NCBI GenBank assembly: GCA_003988855.1
Contig: QYAI01000018.1
Coordinates: forward strand, 124,001-188,000
Reading direction: 5' to 3'
DNA length: 64,000 bases
Origin: Arachnopeziza araneosa
Taxonomy: Eukaryota; Ascomycota; Leotiomycetes; Helotiales; Arachnopezizaceae
The notes beneath the pieces were generated by a model. That model was not told the DNA's origin. It did not search any database and saw only the letters and a program-made list of their open reading frames with translations. Shown one piece after another: positions 36,478-47,264 of this stretch (positions are counted from its first letter, which is position 1; every line of letters begins with the position of its first letter). Both the position numbers and the translations under genes were made by a program.

Positions 36478-38064
36478 TCAGAGACATCCTGCTTTCTTCT
36501 TCATCATGAACATGGGTTTCTTCCCCGCTATGTCCAGCTGTTTGAAAATGGCTAGGGGTTTCTCTTCGAGCCCAAGGCACCTCTCTACGTTTGCTCCCCT
36601 TTCTTTGTGGACGAGCCAGAGATCGTAGTTGGCCGGCGGTGAGTTGATGTTATACTTTTTGAGGGCGACGGGAAGGACCTTCCAGGTTGGATCATCGTAA
36701 CAAACACGGAAGGTCTTGAAGATCTCGACGGTGCGAGGAGAAGTGGGTGATAGGGTCGATGAGGCGGAGAGTGGTGTTGATGGTTCGGTAATGATTGGTG
36801 CGGGATGAGATGGTAGAGTGGTAGGAGATGAACGAGATGAGGTTGAGAGACGAGGGGCGAAGGCCGGGTGAATAGGTCGTTCATAGAGGGCCGGTGGGGG
36901 TGTGTTAGGCGGGAGGATACAGCCATAACGATATGTTGTTGGACTTCGAGGTGCAGAGAAGGGATCAATGGCTCTAGGCATTTCTTCCCGGAGATGTGGA
37001 TATCTTCGATCTAATTCGAAGACGAGATCCGCAACAAGATCCGTATAACGTAGATCGGGAAGAGTAGCGAGTTTTTTTCGAGCCTGATTGCGTTTATCGG
37101 CAAACATTGAACTTGGTTGGAGGAAATGATAAGCGGGTTCGAATTCTTGTCGACGTACAAGTTCGTCGTAAACATCAGTCCGAAGCCCTTTAAATTGTGT
37201 ATACGTTAATCTGGAGAGTTTGTCCTGTGCCCTTGATCCTGGATGCCCGGCATCAGCAAAGGTTGGACCCAGAAACGTCCTCAAGACGATATAGTGTTGT
37301 AGAAGCACGGAGCCTTGAGAGGAAAAAGGAGGAGTTGTTGCTGGTACTACCGGTTCAGGAATAGTAGCCTGTGACGGTCGTCGACCAGAAGGTGGTTCAA
37401 AAGAATAAGGTGGTGGGCTCTCTTCGTCTTCTGCTTCTGGCGGATATCTTTCTGCGTCCGCTGGTTGTGATGTCGCCGTTGGTCGCGTGATTCCTGCTGC
37501 CTGGGAAATATCCTCCAATCCGTCAATCATGCTCTTCAGTTTCTTAACCTTGTCATCGAATCTTCTCGAGTCACAAAGAGCCCATTTCGTGATGGCAAGA
37601 AACGACTTTTGTTTCTGGTTATCTTTCATTCGTTGCTGAAGTAGTCCATTTGCTACCTCAGGTAAACCGGCCGCCGTTATTTTTATGTGCTCGAAAGAGG
37701 AGTCGGTGATAAGTTCGAGGCGGGGACGCAATTCGTACTTCCGACGAACGACTTCAATCTCTTTCAGAATATAGGCAATACAATTGACGGATTGGGTGAT
37801 GGTTGCCTCGACTTCAGGCCTGCTGAAGAGCGAGTTTTGTAGGCGATGAGCATCCTCGAGATGGAGGCCGACCTGGAAAGCCTCAATATAACACCGCGTG
37901 CTGAGAGACAGCTTACCTACCGATTCTCCCCACAGACGGATCCGAAGCCATTGAACCGAGAGTTCACTACATAGCAATTCATACTCAGTTCCAAACTGCT
38001 GAGTTGTGAGGATCGATCTGAGGCACTCGGTGCATGTTCGAAAAAGGGCTACGAGACCGTCCAT
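36478..38064 (-). CDS. HeLo-like / Spa2-homology / Ras-association fusion protein
   Basis: One exon, 528 residues, with three domains in order. Residues 2-195 resemble the HeLo (HET-S/LopB) prion-inhibition fold: an amphipathic DGLVALFRTCTECLRSI opening, QFGTEYELLCSELSVQWLRI, RLWGESVG and the closing FDDKVKKLKSMIDGLEDI helix. Residues 256-357 carry two Spa2/GIT homology repeats (DKLSRLTYTQFKGLRTDVYD and ARKKLATLPDLRYTDLVADL). Residues 445-523 resemble a Ste50-type Ras-association domain (EIFKTFRVCYDDPTWKVLPV, then a KPLAIFKQLD segment). Linkers are Pro/Ser-rich. Roles are inferred: HeLo domains act in fungal cell death, Spa2 homology in polarity complexes, RA in Ras/Cdc42 or Ste11 signalling. 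Confidence 0.8.
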   Translation of the reverse strand: MDGLVALFRTCTECLRSILTTQQFGTEYELLCSELSVQWLRIRLWGESVGKLSLSTRCYIEAFQVGLHLEDAHRLQNSLFSRPEVEATITQSVNCIAYILKEIEVVRRKYELRPRLELITDSSFEHIKITAAGLPEVANGLLQQRMKDNQKQKSFLAITKWALCDSRRFDDKVKKLKSMIDGLEDISQAAGITRPTATSQPADAERYPPEAEDEESPPPYSFEPPSGRRPSQATIPEPVVPATTPPFSSQGSVLLQHYIVLRTFLGPTFADAGHPGSRAQDKLSRLTYTQFKGLRTDVYDELVRRQEFEPAYHFLQPSSMFADKRNQARKKLATLPDLRYTDLVADLVFELDRRYPHLREEMPRAIDPFSAPRSPTTYRYGCILPPNTPPPALYERPIHPAFAPRLSTSSRSSPTTLPSHPAPIITEPSTPLSASSTLSPTSPRTVEIFKTFRVCYDDPTWKVLPVALKKYNINSPPANYDLWLVHKERGANVERCLGLEEKPLAIFKQLDIAGKKPMFMMKKKAGCL

Positions 38065-39728
38065 TGGGTCAGGCTGCGAATACGAAGATATGGGAAGAGG
38101 TTTAAAATGGTGGTGGAACCGGGTCGATTCGGCTGAAGAATCAAAAATAAAGAAATGTAATTATGGGAGAATGAATGTATGGATGACACCTGCATGGAAA
38201 TGACTTCCCCGTCCGTCGAAGGAACAAACAGAAGAGAGAAGGGTCACGGCCGGGAGCAGGGTCGTTTATGTACGGCACGAGCATTGTGAGCTGTTTCTCC
38301 CCAAAAGCAAGAAATTTTTGAGGCTGAATGTTGGGTGACCGAACGGGAGAAGCCTTGAAACTAGTTGGAGCTGTGAATGGTCGATCGGGGTGGTAGTGCA
38401 AGGTTCAGCTAAGCAGGAGGAAACATATCCCAATGGGGACGAGAAAAGAAGCCATCGCCGGAGGTGAAACAGCCACTGCGCCGCACGTGCCGTCGCCTTG
38501 CATGGCACCTTGACTTCATTTGCCTGCGGGTTGTTGGTTTCCAAGAGAAAGGGAAGAAGTCGACGAAGGCGTGGGTTTCTTGTCCATGCCGGCTGGGCTT
38601 GCGGGAGGACCACGAACCCAGATCAACCCGGTGCGGGAATGGTACAGATGGTTGGGAAGCGTCGGCGAGCGCAGAGGAGAAGATGGACGTACGAACCCTC
38701 GGTCAAAGCGTCGCCTCGCCCTTTTTCCCTTTTTTGAAGCCACCTCCACACTGTTGGTGATGTTCCTGCAGATGGACGTGGCTGCATCTGTGCTGTTCCT
38801 CCGTTCACCGACCGCAGGCGGAATGTGAGCGTCGTGATTGAGGGTATCAGCAGCAGCAGTTGACGAGGGGTGTTGGTACTATTTGCTGCAACTGCACCAC
38901 TAGGGTCGCCTTGAGCCTTGGGGAGGGAGCATGGGCTCGAGCATGACCTAGAGAAGGTGTAAGTGATGAAGATGCGAGAAAGGAATTGGAAGATGGTCTG
39001 TCGGACTCAACTAGTACAGCACACAAGAAGAAGGAGAAGAAGAGGTCATGTCACCGTGCTAAAGATGGTGGAGGTGCTACAGTACTGTGGTCTTGTCTCT
39101 GGTGAGATTGAGCGGCGAGACATGGAGTGGGGTGGGGGACGAGAGAGCGAGACCCAGATGGCGAGTACCAGAGATACGCTGCCCACCGCAGAGTTCATCC
39201 CAGGCTGGCGGCCGTTGGATGTCAGTCAGGCAGGCCCTTGAGGCCCTGAAACGTGGAGGACGCCTTTTCCCTGCAGGCGATGCGGCCCCTAAACCACTCT
39301 GGGCGGTCATGTCCCAGTATCAACAACCCCTCCTGGTTCTCATTCCATGTCCACTGCACAACACACACACTCCCTGTGTAATTCCATTCATGCCGTTGCC
39401 CCTTAGGAGTGCATCTTAAGACTTCAAAAAAGAACCCGATCAAATCACCAGGCCTCTTTCTTCTCGCTTCTGCTCTTCTTCCGCACAAATCCTGCCATTT
39501 ACGCGACACCCACTAATGAGACACGTAAACAAATCCAAGGAAGCCGCGATTCAATAACAAACACCCTTTAAGCTCCCCACAACAACCAACTTCTATTCTG
39601 CCTCTTCCCCCAGTGCATACTCTTCCACTCCGTCTCAGAACCGCCGTCCCTCAACAACTCCGCACTCGCCTTCCAGAACAGACAATCCGCAATCCCTCAC
39701 CCCCCTAGAAGTCACAACCTCCATCACA
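38065..39728. promoter_or_regulatory. Divergent intergenic stretch, 1.7 kb
   Basis: Separates the HeLo-SHD-RA gene (minus) from the NTF2-like gene (plus). Several overlapping open frames occur on both strands around 38,140-39,500; none has a recognisable domain or codon character. It is the second-longest gene-free stretch in the window. Confidence 0.4.
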
Positions 39729-41508
39729 ATGGCGCTCCAAAGTGCCTACAAGCAGTTCCTAGCCGCGCCAAACTCATCTCTGCTGGCTGCAGATGCGTCC
39801 CTTCACTACATTACCACCTTGACCACGCTCCATGGCTCTCCCGAAGTCATCAAGCATCTCAACAGTCAAACTCGTGAGCTCATCATCAAGGAAGAGAAGC
39901 TTCTCGATGTGATTGAGGGCTCAAACGCTCTCGCAGCCGAGATCCATACCACGGTAGAGTTCGTCACAGGCGGCGGAGCATATCTACCCAAGTTGGATGA
40001 CAACTTTCTGACGGATCGAGTTGTCACTTTCCCCATCGTATGCGCAGTTTCTGGAGCTCCTCAAGCAAGCTTACTGACATCTGCAGATCCATATTGTTTC
40101 TTTTGATACCGACGGAAAGATCACACAAATTCGAAAGAGCTGGGATCAAGGCTCGCTCCTCAAATTGATCGATGTCATTGGCAGGACGGGACGCAATTGG
40201 CCAATTCAAGATGGCAAAGATCAAATCAAGTTGATCATATCCAGCGTGAAGGCAGCGGGAAAGACTCCGGTCGATGTCGTTGCGAATGCCGACGACGGTT
40301 CCAGGCTTGCACGATCACGGGAAAACTCTACAGGTGCTACTCGTGATCCGCATGCTTCCCTCTCCCTCTTTGCTCCCCGCGAGAAGCAAATTCAGGAAGG
40401 TCTTCCTCCGGTCGTTGCACCTCGCGCTTCTTCGAGGCCACCTCCACGGGACTACAACGATCTATTTGTTACCAAGGGCGATGATGATGGTCCAGATACT
40501 CCGGTTGCGCAGCATACTGAATCTCCATCCAAGTTCAGCATCATTTCTCCGAAAGCCGGCGCGGGCAAAAACTATGCCCCCTCGCGCCTCTTCGAGACCG
40601 ATGCCGATCCGTCTGTAGATAAGCTTCACGGAAATGAGCATTTCTACAGACCCAATCCCACAAAGTTTCAGCACTTTGACTTTGCTGATTCTCCTCAGGA
40701 AGAGGAGTTCCAACCACGACCACTGACTGCAAAGAGCGCCAAGCATGGTAGCCAATGGAAGTTTGATGATTTCAATACTCCCCAGAAGCCTGTTCCCAGC
40801 AAGGTTCTCCGTACCAACGAGGTTCGCCACTGGAGCAACAGCGATGATGAACTTGCCGAAACTCCTGTACAATTCAAGAAGGTTGATAAGCCGCGTAAAG
40901 ATGCGGAAACCCATTTCGAGTTTCAAGATGATGGCCTTCCCGAAGAAGGACGTCGCATTGTTGGCCGACCTCGCGGTGCTGGTCAGAACAATGGACTCGG
41001 TCTCTACAAGGATACTCTCTTCGATGAACAAAACGGGACCGCGAATGAAGTCCCAAAACAAGTCCACGGCCTTGCCAATGTCAAGGATAGACGTAAGGAC
41101 TTTGACCCACATTTCAGCATGACCGACGAGTCTCCAGGTGGCAAAGCGGCTCCTCCAAAGGTGTCAGAAGAGAGAGCAAAGGTAGTCAAGATGATGGACG
41201 CCAATTGGGCGCCATATGACCAATCACCGAGCCAAAAAGAGAACATGCCTACCTCACCAACCTCCAACAGACCCAATACGAAAGGACCTCTCTCAGAGGC
41301 AACAAACGTCATGAGCCATAGGAACGATAATCCAAAAGGTATTCTCACCGATGGCGACGGAATGGGAGGAAAGAAGGGTATTAGAAGACAATGGGGCTTT
41401 GGAGATGATAGTGACGGCGAAGAAGTCAACAAATCTGGAAAGTTCCAAACCGGAAAGACTCAAGGAAAGAATCCCTCCGCCTCGGGAGGTGATTTCTGGG
41501 ACTTTTGA
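39729..41508 (+). CDS. NTF2-like domain protein with long acidic disordered tail
   Basis: Two exons: 39729-40037 and 40087-41508, giving 576 residues. The first 160 residues form an NTF2-like/SnoaL-type fold: helical start, HTTVEFVTGGGAYLPKLDDNF, and after the splice IHIVSFDTDGKITQIRKSWDQ. The remainder is disordered, with RPPPRDYNDLF, HWSNSDDEL, repeated FDF/HFDFAD-like patches and charged segments. It ends in GGDFWDF. The C-terminal WxxF-type end and acidic patches recall trafficking or adaptor-appendage ligands, but that is only a resemblance. Genes of this type are conserved across Pezizomycotina as uncharacterised NTF2-like proteins. Confidence 0.85.
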
Positions 41509-42628
41509 AGCCAGGCAATGATTTTCGCAGCATCAAGCTCTTGACTTTGGGCTAGTAATGCATAATGTGGTACGAGCCTATGAGGTTTACGACATACAGA
41601 ATGATTATTTTTTCTTATTTATTGTTAGGAGTATGATCGCAATACGCGCGACTTTCTTTCCTGTTGTTCAATTATTCGACTAGGAACTCCAATCTTCTTG
41701 ATTAAGAAGACCTCATTGTATGAAGGTGTAACTTTATGGTCAGCTATTGAATACATAGCGCCTGTAGGAGGATGGACCTGAAGGCATGGAGCACGGAGAT
41801 TACTTTGTATGTTAGTATTGTCAAGATAAGCCCAAAAGTCAATATCTGTAGTGTTTCTACTGGCCTTCTTCATATTGAATCTGCTGCCTTATCAGAGAGC
41901 AGTCTTAAGTGCTGTCTGCTTATCTTTTATTTTTGATCAAATTTCGATTATGTAATAACTCGAGCATCTCTTTGTTACAAAGAACAGGAAAGATTCAAAG
42001 GATATGTTGAAAGGAAAAGCAACAATAAGATCAGCATGCTTCTCTCTACCCAACTCAAATGCCGACTATAACTTACAACTGACATGACGAGTGTACGGCA
42101 CAATCTTACAATGGCGTCCTCATCGTCCACCACAATTCCAGATGCAGGTGAACTCTTCCATGGATGGTTATGCCCACGGTTGCTAAAGGTTCACGATCTG
42201 GTCCCCCTACGAGAGAGAGGGAGGGGGACGGAGGGAGGGAGGGAGGGAGGGAGGGAGGGAGGGAAATAAGATGGTAGGATCTTGCAACCACTGTTTTCTT
42301 ACTCTCGGAGTGGAGATGAGGATATGGTCGTGGCGAGGATTGTGCCTTGGGGCCCTCTATCTCTCTTTGTTGCGATCAATTCCTTTCTGTCGGTGAGAGG
42401 TGGAGTCAAAGAGCGGATGCCCAACTCTTTGTTTCCTGGAACAGGCGGGTTCGGTTTGCATAATAGGATGTGTCCTCCTACCCACGGGGTTTTTTGTTTT
42501 CTCATTCATTCATCCATCCACAGAGATCCGAGATATTCTGCCAAGAAAGAATATCCTCAGCTGATCTCTCACCGACGCCTCTACACTCTTTTCCAACACA
42601 GAGAAACACTTGCCAACACCAACACAGC
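41509..42628. other. Intergenic stretch with a GGGA microsatellite
   Basis: Between tandem genes. A purine-rich (GGGA)n tract is at 42,231-42,265. An in-frame extension of the next gene starts with GTG, not ATG, and is not used. Confidence 0.5.
42209..42265. repeat. Purine-rich (GGGA)n microsatellite
   Basis: Uninterrupted GGGA units at 42,231-42,265, preceded by GA/GGGA-like purine sequence. Confidence 0.9.
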
Positions 42629-44092
42629 ATGGCCCGCATCATCATCAAATACAGCTGCGGCCACGGCAGGATCGTCGCCTCGCATCAACCCCGGCCCAGA
42701 CAGAGCCTCTGGAACCTCCTCCACGCGCCGTCGGCGTCGGCTCAGCTCCCCATCGCGGGTGATCGGGGTTTCGTCGTTGCGAGGGCGTGTGATGCTTGTC
42801 TGGCTCGGCCGGGCAAGGGGTGGGGGCTTCGGAGGGTGCTTTTTGAGAGCGCTGGGGTGGGGACGGAGAGGCGTGGGTTTGCTGATGCTCCTGCTCCTGG
42901 AGGGGAGGTGTTGCTAGAAGGAGATGCTTCAGGCGATATTGGCTCGCAATCGCTTGGTTATGATTTTAGCTTTGGTGTTGAGGTTGGTATCGCTATAGAT
43001 GTGTTAGAACGAGTAGTGGGAGAAGTACATTCTTCTTCGTCTACTTCTTCTCCTGTTACTTCTTCTCCTAATACTTCTTCTCCTGTCACTTCTTTTCCTG
43101 AGAGCACCAGTGTGCAAATTTCCCACCCTGTCAAAGAGGAGAAGGAGAAGTCTCCTGCTCCCATTAGCCTACTCCTCTGGCAACCAAATCAACCTCCAGA
43201 TCCAAATGTTTCCCACACCCCGTCCCCTGTCATTCACAACCACGCAATCTCCAACACTTCAGCTCACGCCATCTGGGACAACTTCACCGCCAAGGTGGTT
43301 TTCCCACCAGGGGCAACGCTTTGGAGATCCCAAGAAGCGAGCGAGGACGAGGTTAGCGTCTGGTCTCTATCCGCTTCTTCAGATTCCAGCTCCGAGGGTG
43401 ACGAGGTCGATCCCAATGAAGAACCCATCTCCATCAGCGACCGCGAGTGGATCGAGCAAGACAACACCGAGATAGAAGGAGAGCAATGGCTAGCGGCGCA
43501 AGCGCAAGCCATTGACGAGCCTTCGCCTCCCGCCCGACCAGCTTCTCCGGCCCCTGACGACGAGGAAGGAGGAGGAGAAGACGACGAGGTTATCTCAATC
43601 AGCGAGCGCATCGAGCTAGAGCGAGCACAAACAGCGGCTCTGCTCGAGAGACCCGCTAGTCCTCCTGGACCCCCCAGACCTCCGAGGCCGCGACCGAGAA
43701 GTCTACCTCAACTCCGTGTGTGGGCCATCCTGAACGATGAGGGATATCACGACGCCGCCGAGGATCTCGCAGTGCGTTTAAGATATGCGGCTTATAGAGG
43801 AAGGGTCCAAGCAGAGCGGGCGTCATTGCGTAGTCAGCAGGCTGATATCGCTAATAGCGTCACTGAGGGGATTCTCGAGGAGTATTCTGACTCTGCTGGT
43901 GAGGAGATGGGAGATGCTGCTGGTTTTGCTGCTGATCGGCTCTGGGATGGCGAAGAAGCGACTCTCAATCGATTGATTACCCATCATTCGACGGTTCCGC
44001 TTGCCAATCATAACCATAGGGTCTTCAGGCCGAGTTCTTTGAGGGTGCAGTCGAGAGTTTTTACGTCGTGGTGGTTGGACGCTGTTGTCTAG
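42629..44092 (+). CDS. Unrecognised protein with CGH start motif and C-terminal DAA-DL motif
   Basis: One exon, 487 residues; the first ATG of the open frame is at 42629. The N-terminus has Y8-x-C10-G-H12 followed by a CDACL motif near residue 52, a possible small metal-binding knuckle. The middle is acidic with SSPVTSSPNTSSP-type repeats. Near the C-terminus is RVWAILNDEGYHDAAEDLAVRL, a helical motif shared with the gene at 46485. The same CGH spacing occurs in the gene at 51283. No annotated family is recognised. The relatedness is described under findings. Confidence 0.65.
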   Translation: MARIIIKYSCGHGRIVASHQPRPRQSLWNLLHAPSASAQLPIAGDRGFVVARACDACLARPGKGWGLRRVLFESAGVGTERRGFADAPAPGGEVLLEGDASGDIGSQSLGYDFSFGVEVGIAIDVLERVVGEVHSSSSTSSPVTSSPNTSSPVTSFPESTSVQISHPVKEEKEKSPAPISLLLWQPNQPPDPNVSHTPSPVIHNHAISNTSAHAIWDNFTAKVVFPPGATLWRSQEASEDEVSVWSLSASSDSSSEGDEVDPNEEPISISDREWIEQDNTEIEGEQWLAAQAQAIDEPSPPARPASPAPDDEEGGGEDDEVISISERIELERAQTAALLERPASPPGPPRPPRPRPRSLPQLRVWAILNDEGYHDAAEDLAVRLRYAAYRGRVQAERASLRSQQADIANSVTEGILEEYSDSAGEEMGDAAGFAADRLWDGEEATLNRLITHHSTVPLANHNHRVFRPSSLRVQSRVFTSWWLDAVV

Positions 44093-44600
44093 GAGGGATG
44101 AGAAGAAGAGAGATGAGAGGTAGGTAGGCTTCGCACTGTAATCATAACATAACGTTACCCTATAATTCCACGTAAATAATCACCTGCCACGCTTGACCGT
44201 GACTGGATGAACTCCAACATGCGAGCCTGATCACTGGCGAGCGTAATTGTCCGGATTTAGATGCAATGCACTGTCTAGAGATAGTCTAGCGAGTGCCAAC
44301 CTAGCTAAACACACCATTTATTAGCTTTGTCTATCTTTTTTCTTCATATATCTAATAGATGAGTTATTAAGTAATGTTACATGTAGTAGTGATACAGCAA
44401 GATTGATCGGTATAGTCGAGGTTGAGACTCTTTCCGCGCGCCTAGAGGTGATTCGCCTTGTGGACGGTGGTGGCGGTGCATTCCCGCGCATAGTTTCAAC
44501 CTATATAAACATGCACGCAACCCAGCTGCGCTTCAGCCTCTACATCTATTCCCCTTGAAAAATTAGGTCGCTGTAACTAATACCCCAAATTCCTGGCAAT
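44093..44600. other. Intergenic stretch
   Basis: Between an unknown gene and a frameshifted membrane-protein gene, tandem on the plus strand. TATA-like and pyrimidine-rich sequence near 44,500 precedes the latter. No other feature. Confidence 0.4.
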
Positions 44601-45570
44601 CATGGCCGGTGCTTTTGACTCTACGAATGACTCTGGTGAACCCAACTCGAGTGGATGGTATGCACTCAAGAGGGGATATAGGACTTCAGAGGGCCGCATC
44701 GCAGCGGCTGGCAGAATATGATCCCGCGACAAGGCGAGGAACTGTGAGGAGACATAGGAGAGCAGCTGCTTGGGAACAGCCAAGTGTCGGTATGCCTCTA
44801 TCTTCAGCCGTGCCTCAAGTAAACTTACTTCAACCCGACCTACAACAACCAGAAGCAAGTAATAGCATCAACTTTCTAGAAGAGATTGGAACACTTCCTT
44901 ATCTCTCGCGGTTGTTCAAGCAGAAAATAAAGCTATACCAAATGTTAACAGCGCGAAAGCAGGTCGTGGAGAGCTCGCCAAATATAAGAGCACCAGGAGA
45001 CTTGATCGAGGCGTTTGGAGAAGATTTCACTGAAAGTGTACTGTGTCAGAGAGTGCAACGGCGCCCGCATTGCTCTCAGGTTTATCTACAATGTAGCATT
45101 ACTGCTCCACGATTATCTTCCTCTCGCAGTTCCATTGAAGCTTCTCGATGACAAACCAAGACCCAGTCAATATCGCTCATGCTTATCAGCAGTCGCCAAG
45201 CATCAATTCGACACTGACCTTCCTCATACCTGTTCTCTCACTCGTGTCTTGTATTCCCACTTGCCTAGCTTGCATGCACTCTCCACATTCTAGAGGCAGC
45301 ACTCAGGATGCCGACTTCTACCAGGCCATCTCCAGTTCTGCAATGCAACTTCTCAATATACTCATCTTAATGATCCTAGTCCTATGCAACGTACGTCTCG
45401 TTAAGATGGCTTGGTTCTGGACGTGGGCAATGGCGGGTACCAGCACCAACTGCGCATTCGTTTCCCCTGTACTCTACTTATATGCACCAACCGAGTGGAG
45501 TGCATTGGCTTCTTTCGTCGGAAGTGCCTTTCAATGTTTTGCTACTTTGCAGCTCACTCCTACGCTCTGA
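44601..45570 (+). pseudogene. Frameshifted gene for a small fungal membrane protein
   Basis: A first exon 44601-44634 joins via a 46-nt GTGAAC...ATATAG intron to a frame that reads EYDPATRRGTVRR and NFLEEIGTLPYLSRLFKQKI, then AFGEDFTESVLCQRVQ. A different frame then continues with LRFIYNVALLLHDYLPLAVP, and a third one with TLTFLIPVLSLVSCIPTCL, then AMQLLNILILMILVLCNVRL and TEWSALASFVGSAFQCFATL. The pieces line up as one protein with about five membrane helices only if two one-base shifts (near 45,060 and 45,150-45,200) are allowed. No intron with good signals bridges them. It is either a decaying gene or has sequencing errors; an unusual splicing pattern is a weaker alternative. The family is an uncharacterised fungal membrane protein. 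Confidence 0.55.
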
Positions 45571-46484
45571 AGATGCTTCAGGCAGCAGCCAACATCCAAG
45601 CCGAACTAGATACACTACTGTAGCAGTGAATTAACACGTATGATTTATAGCCTGCTGCTAAGCAGTTAAGGCTTGGTGAGCCGTAGCCGGTCCGGGACGC
45701 TCAGCTTGTTAGTCTTCCGAAATCCGTCAGTAAAGGATCATCTCAGGCCAAATTCCGGATCCCAGTTTGTGCGAGCCGCACCAAATGACTTGTAGGAACT
45801 TCGCAAGATACGAATCCAATATATACAAAAGCACGCACGTACCGATCTGTGAAGCATTCATTCAAAAAACAGTCCCAAAAAATCTCAATAGATTCAACCG
45901 CTCGGTCACTCAGTCGAGAGCAACAATATCCAGATGGAACAAACTTGTAGGAGACAGGAAACTCAGATAGTCGGGGAGCCTAGTTCGTTATCGAAATAGG
46001 GAGCGTTGTCACCCACTAGATGGATGAGAGAGAGAATCAGATGGCTCAGAATAGACGGTGGAATCGCTTGTAGAACATATCATTAGCTTTGATCATGGAA
46101 AAATTTACTAGTTTTTTCTGGACCGTCCGAACCCTAGATCTGTACGCAATCTACTGATCCATCATCACAACAAAGAGAGCAACAAAGAGCACAAGGAACA
46201 TGGACTCTCATCTAATCGAGGTTAGAAGCTTCATGAGTAATCTTCTATAGGCTTTGATGCTTGTTAAGACAACAATGCCATTGTTCAGATTTCTTTCACT
46301 CTCTTTTGGAATTGATCCCTATAATATTCACACAGCCTTTTCTGCTCAGAATTTTTTTCTGTTTGATCACATACACATTCAAAGGTTCTACAAATTTAAA
46401 TCACATCTACCGGTCGTTCATCCATTTACTACTCCAAGACTTATTCCGCTCCTCTCACAAACTACCCTCCACCACTAAATCTAG
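45571..46484. other. Intergenic stretch, 0.9 kb
   Basis: Nothing recognisable. An overlapping open frame begins inside it at 46,261 but is out of frame with the supported gene at 46,485. Confidence 0.45.
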
Positions 46485-47264
46485 ATGTCTCCGCCTCACC
46501 TCTGGGATCCATCACAAATTCTCCTCCCTGGTCCGGATCCACCCTTCCCCACGGTATGGAACTATCCCGCCTCAAAGCATACCTCTGAACCTCACCTCGA
46601 AGTCATACAGTTCTCAGCACGAGAACTTCTCTGGTGTTATCACGGAGAGAAAGGCGCTTTGTATTTCCCCGATCGCGACGACGACATCCCCAGCAGGGAT
46701 GCAGAGTATGATGCCGATGTTGGAAAAGAGGATGAAAGAGATGGAGATGGTTTTTCCTCCTTGCCTGATTCTGATTTCGAGTCTGACTCTTGCTCGGTTC
46801 CTGGCGCCATCACGCATGCTGATGAGAAGACCTGTTCAGGCGAGGAGCAGCCAGATAAATATGATCTCACAGATCAGGTGCCCTATTTCCAGCACGAGGA
46901 AGACAACAACGATGGAGAAGATGAGGATTACTCGGATGGGTACAATCCGATTCATCGATCTCGTCTCTGGACCATCCTCAGAGAAGCAGATCACGTCGAC
47001 GCGGCTTGGGACCTGGAACTCCGTCTCTTTCACAACTGGTCTGATTGCAAGTCAGCTCTGCAGTCTTCACAAGCTTCTCATAGTGACGACACAACCTCGG
47101 AAATGGTTCCTGATGCTGAGGATGATCAAGGTGAGTGTGTGTCGTCAGTGTTGGTTTCTTGCTTTTCTGAGTCAGAGGTAGGTCATAAGTCGATGAGATA
47201 TGGCGTCAAGACGTACAGTCCACTGAGGCAGGAACTCAAAGTACGGAGTGACTTGATGAAGTGA
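46485..47264 (+). CDS. Unrecognised acidic protein with DAA-DL motif
   Basis: One exon, 259 residues. It is acidic, with a central run of D/E/S (DADVGKEDERDGDGF region) and a C-terminal helical block RLWTILREADHVDAAWDLELRL near residue 160. That block matches a block in the gene at 42629 at W-x-I-L...DAA-x-DL-x-x-RL. A different open frame of 306 codons overlaps on the same strand but lacks this conserved block. There is no signal peptide or membrane segment. Function unknown. Confidence 0.6.
   Translation: MSPPHLWDPSQILLPGPDPPFPTVWNYPASKHTSEPHLEVIQFSARELLWCYHGEKGALYFPDRDDDIPSRDAEYDADVGKEDERDGDGFSSLPDSDFESDSCSVPGAITHADEKTCSGEEQPDKYDLTDQVPYFQHEEDNNDGEDEDYSDGYNPIHRSRLWTILREADHVDAAWDLELRLFHNWSDCKSALQSSQASHSDDTTSEMVPDAEDDQGECVSSVLVSCFSESEVGHKSMRYGVKTYSPLRQELKVRSDLMK

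Noticed and set aside
38140..39500. Several small open frames between the HeLo-SHD-RA and NTF2-like genes
   Set aside because: No codon bias, no conserved-looking blocks and heavy overlap on both strands.
46261..47181. 306-codon frame overlapping the gene at 46,485 on the same strand
   Set aside because: It lacks the DAA-DL motif shared with the neighbouring paralogue and starts with AT-rich, intergenic-like sequence.
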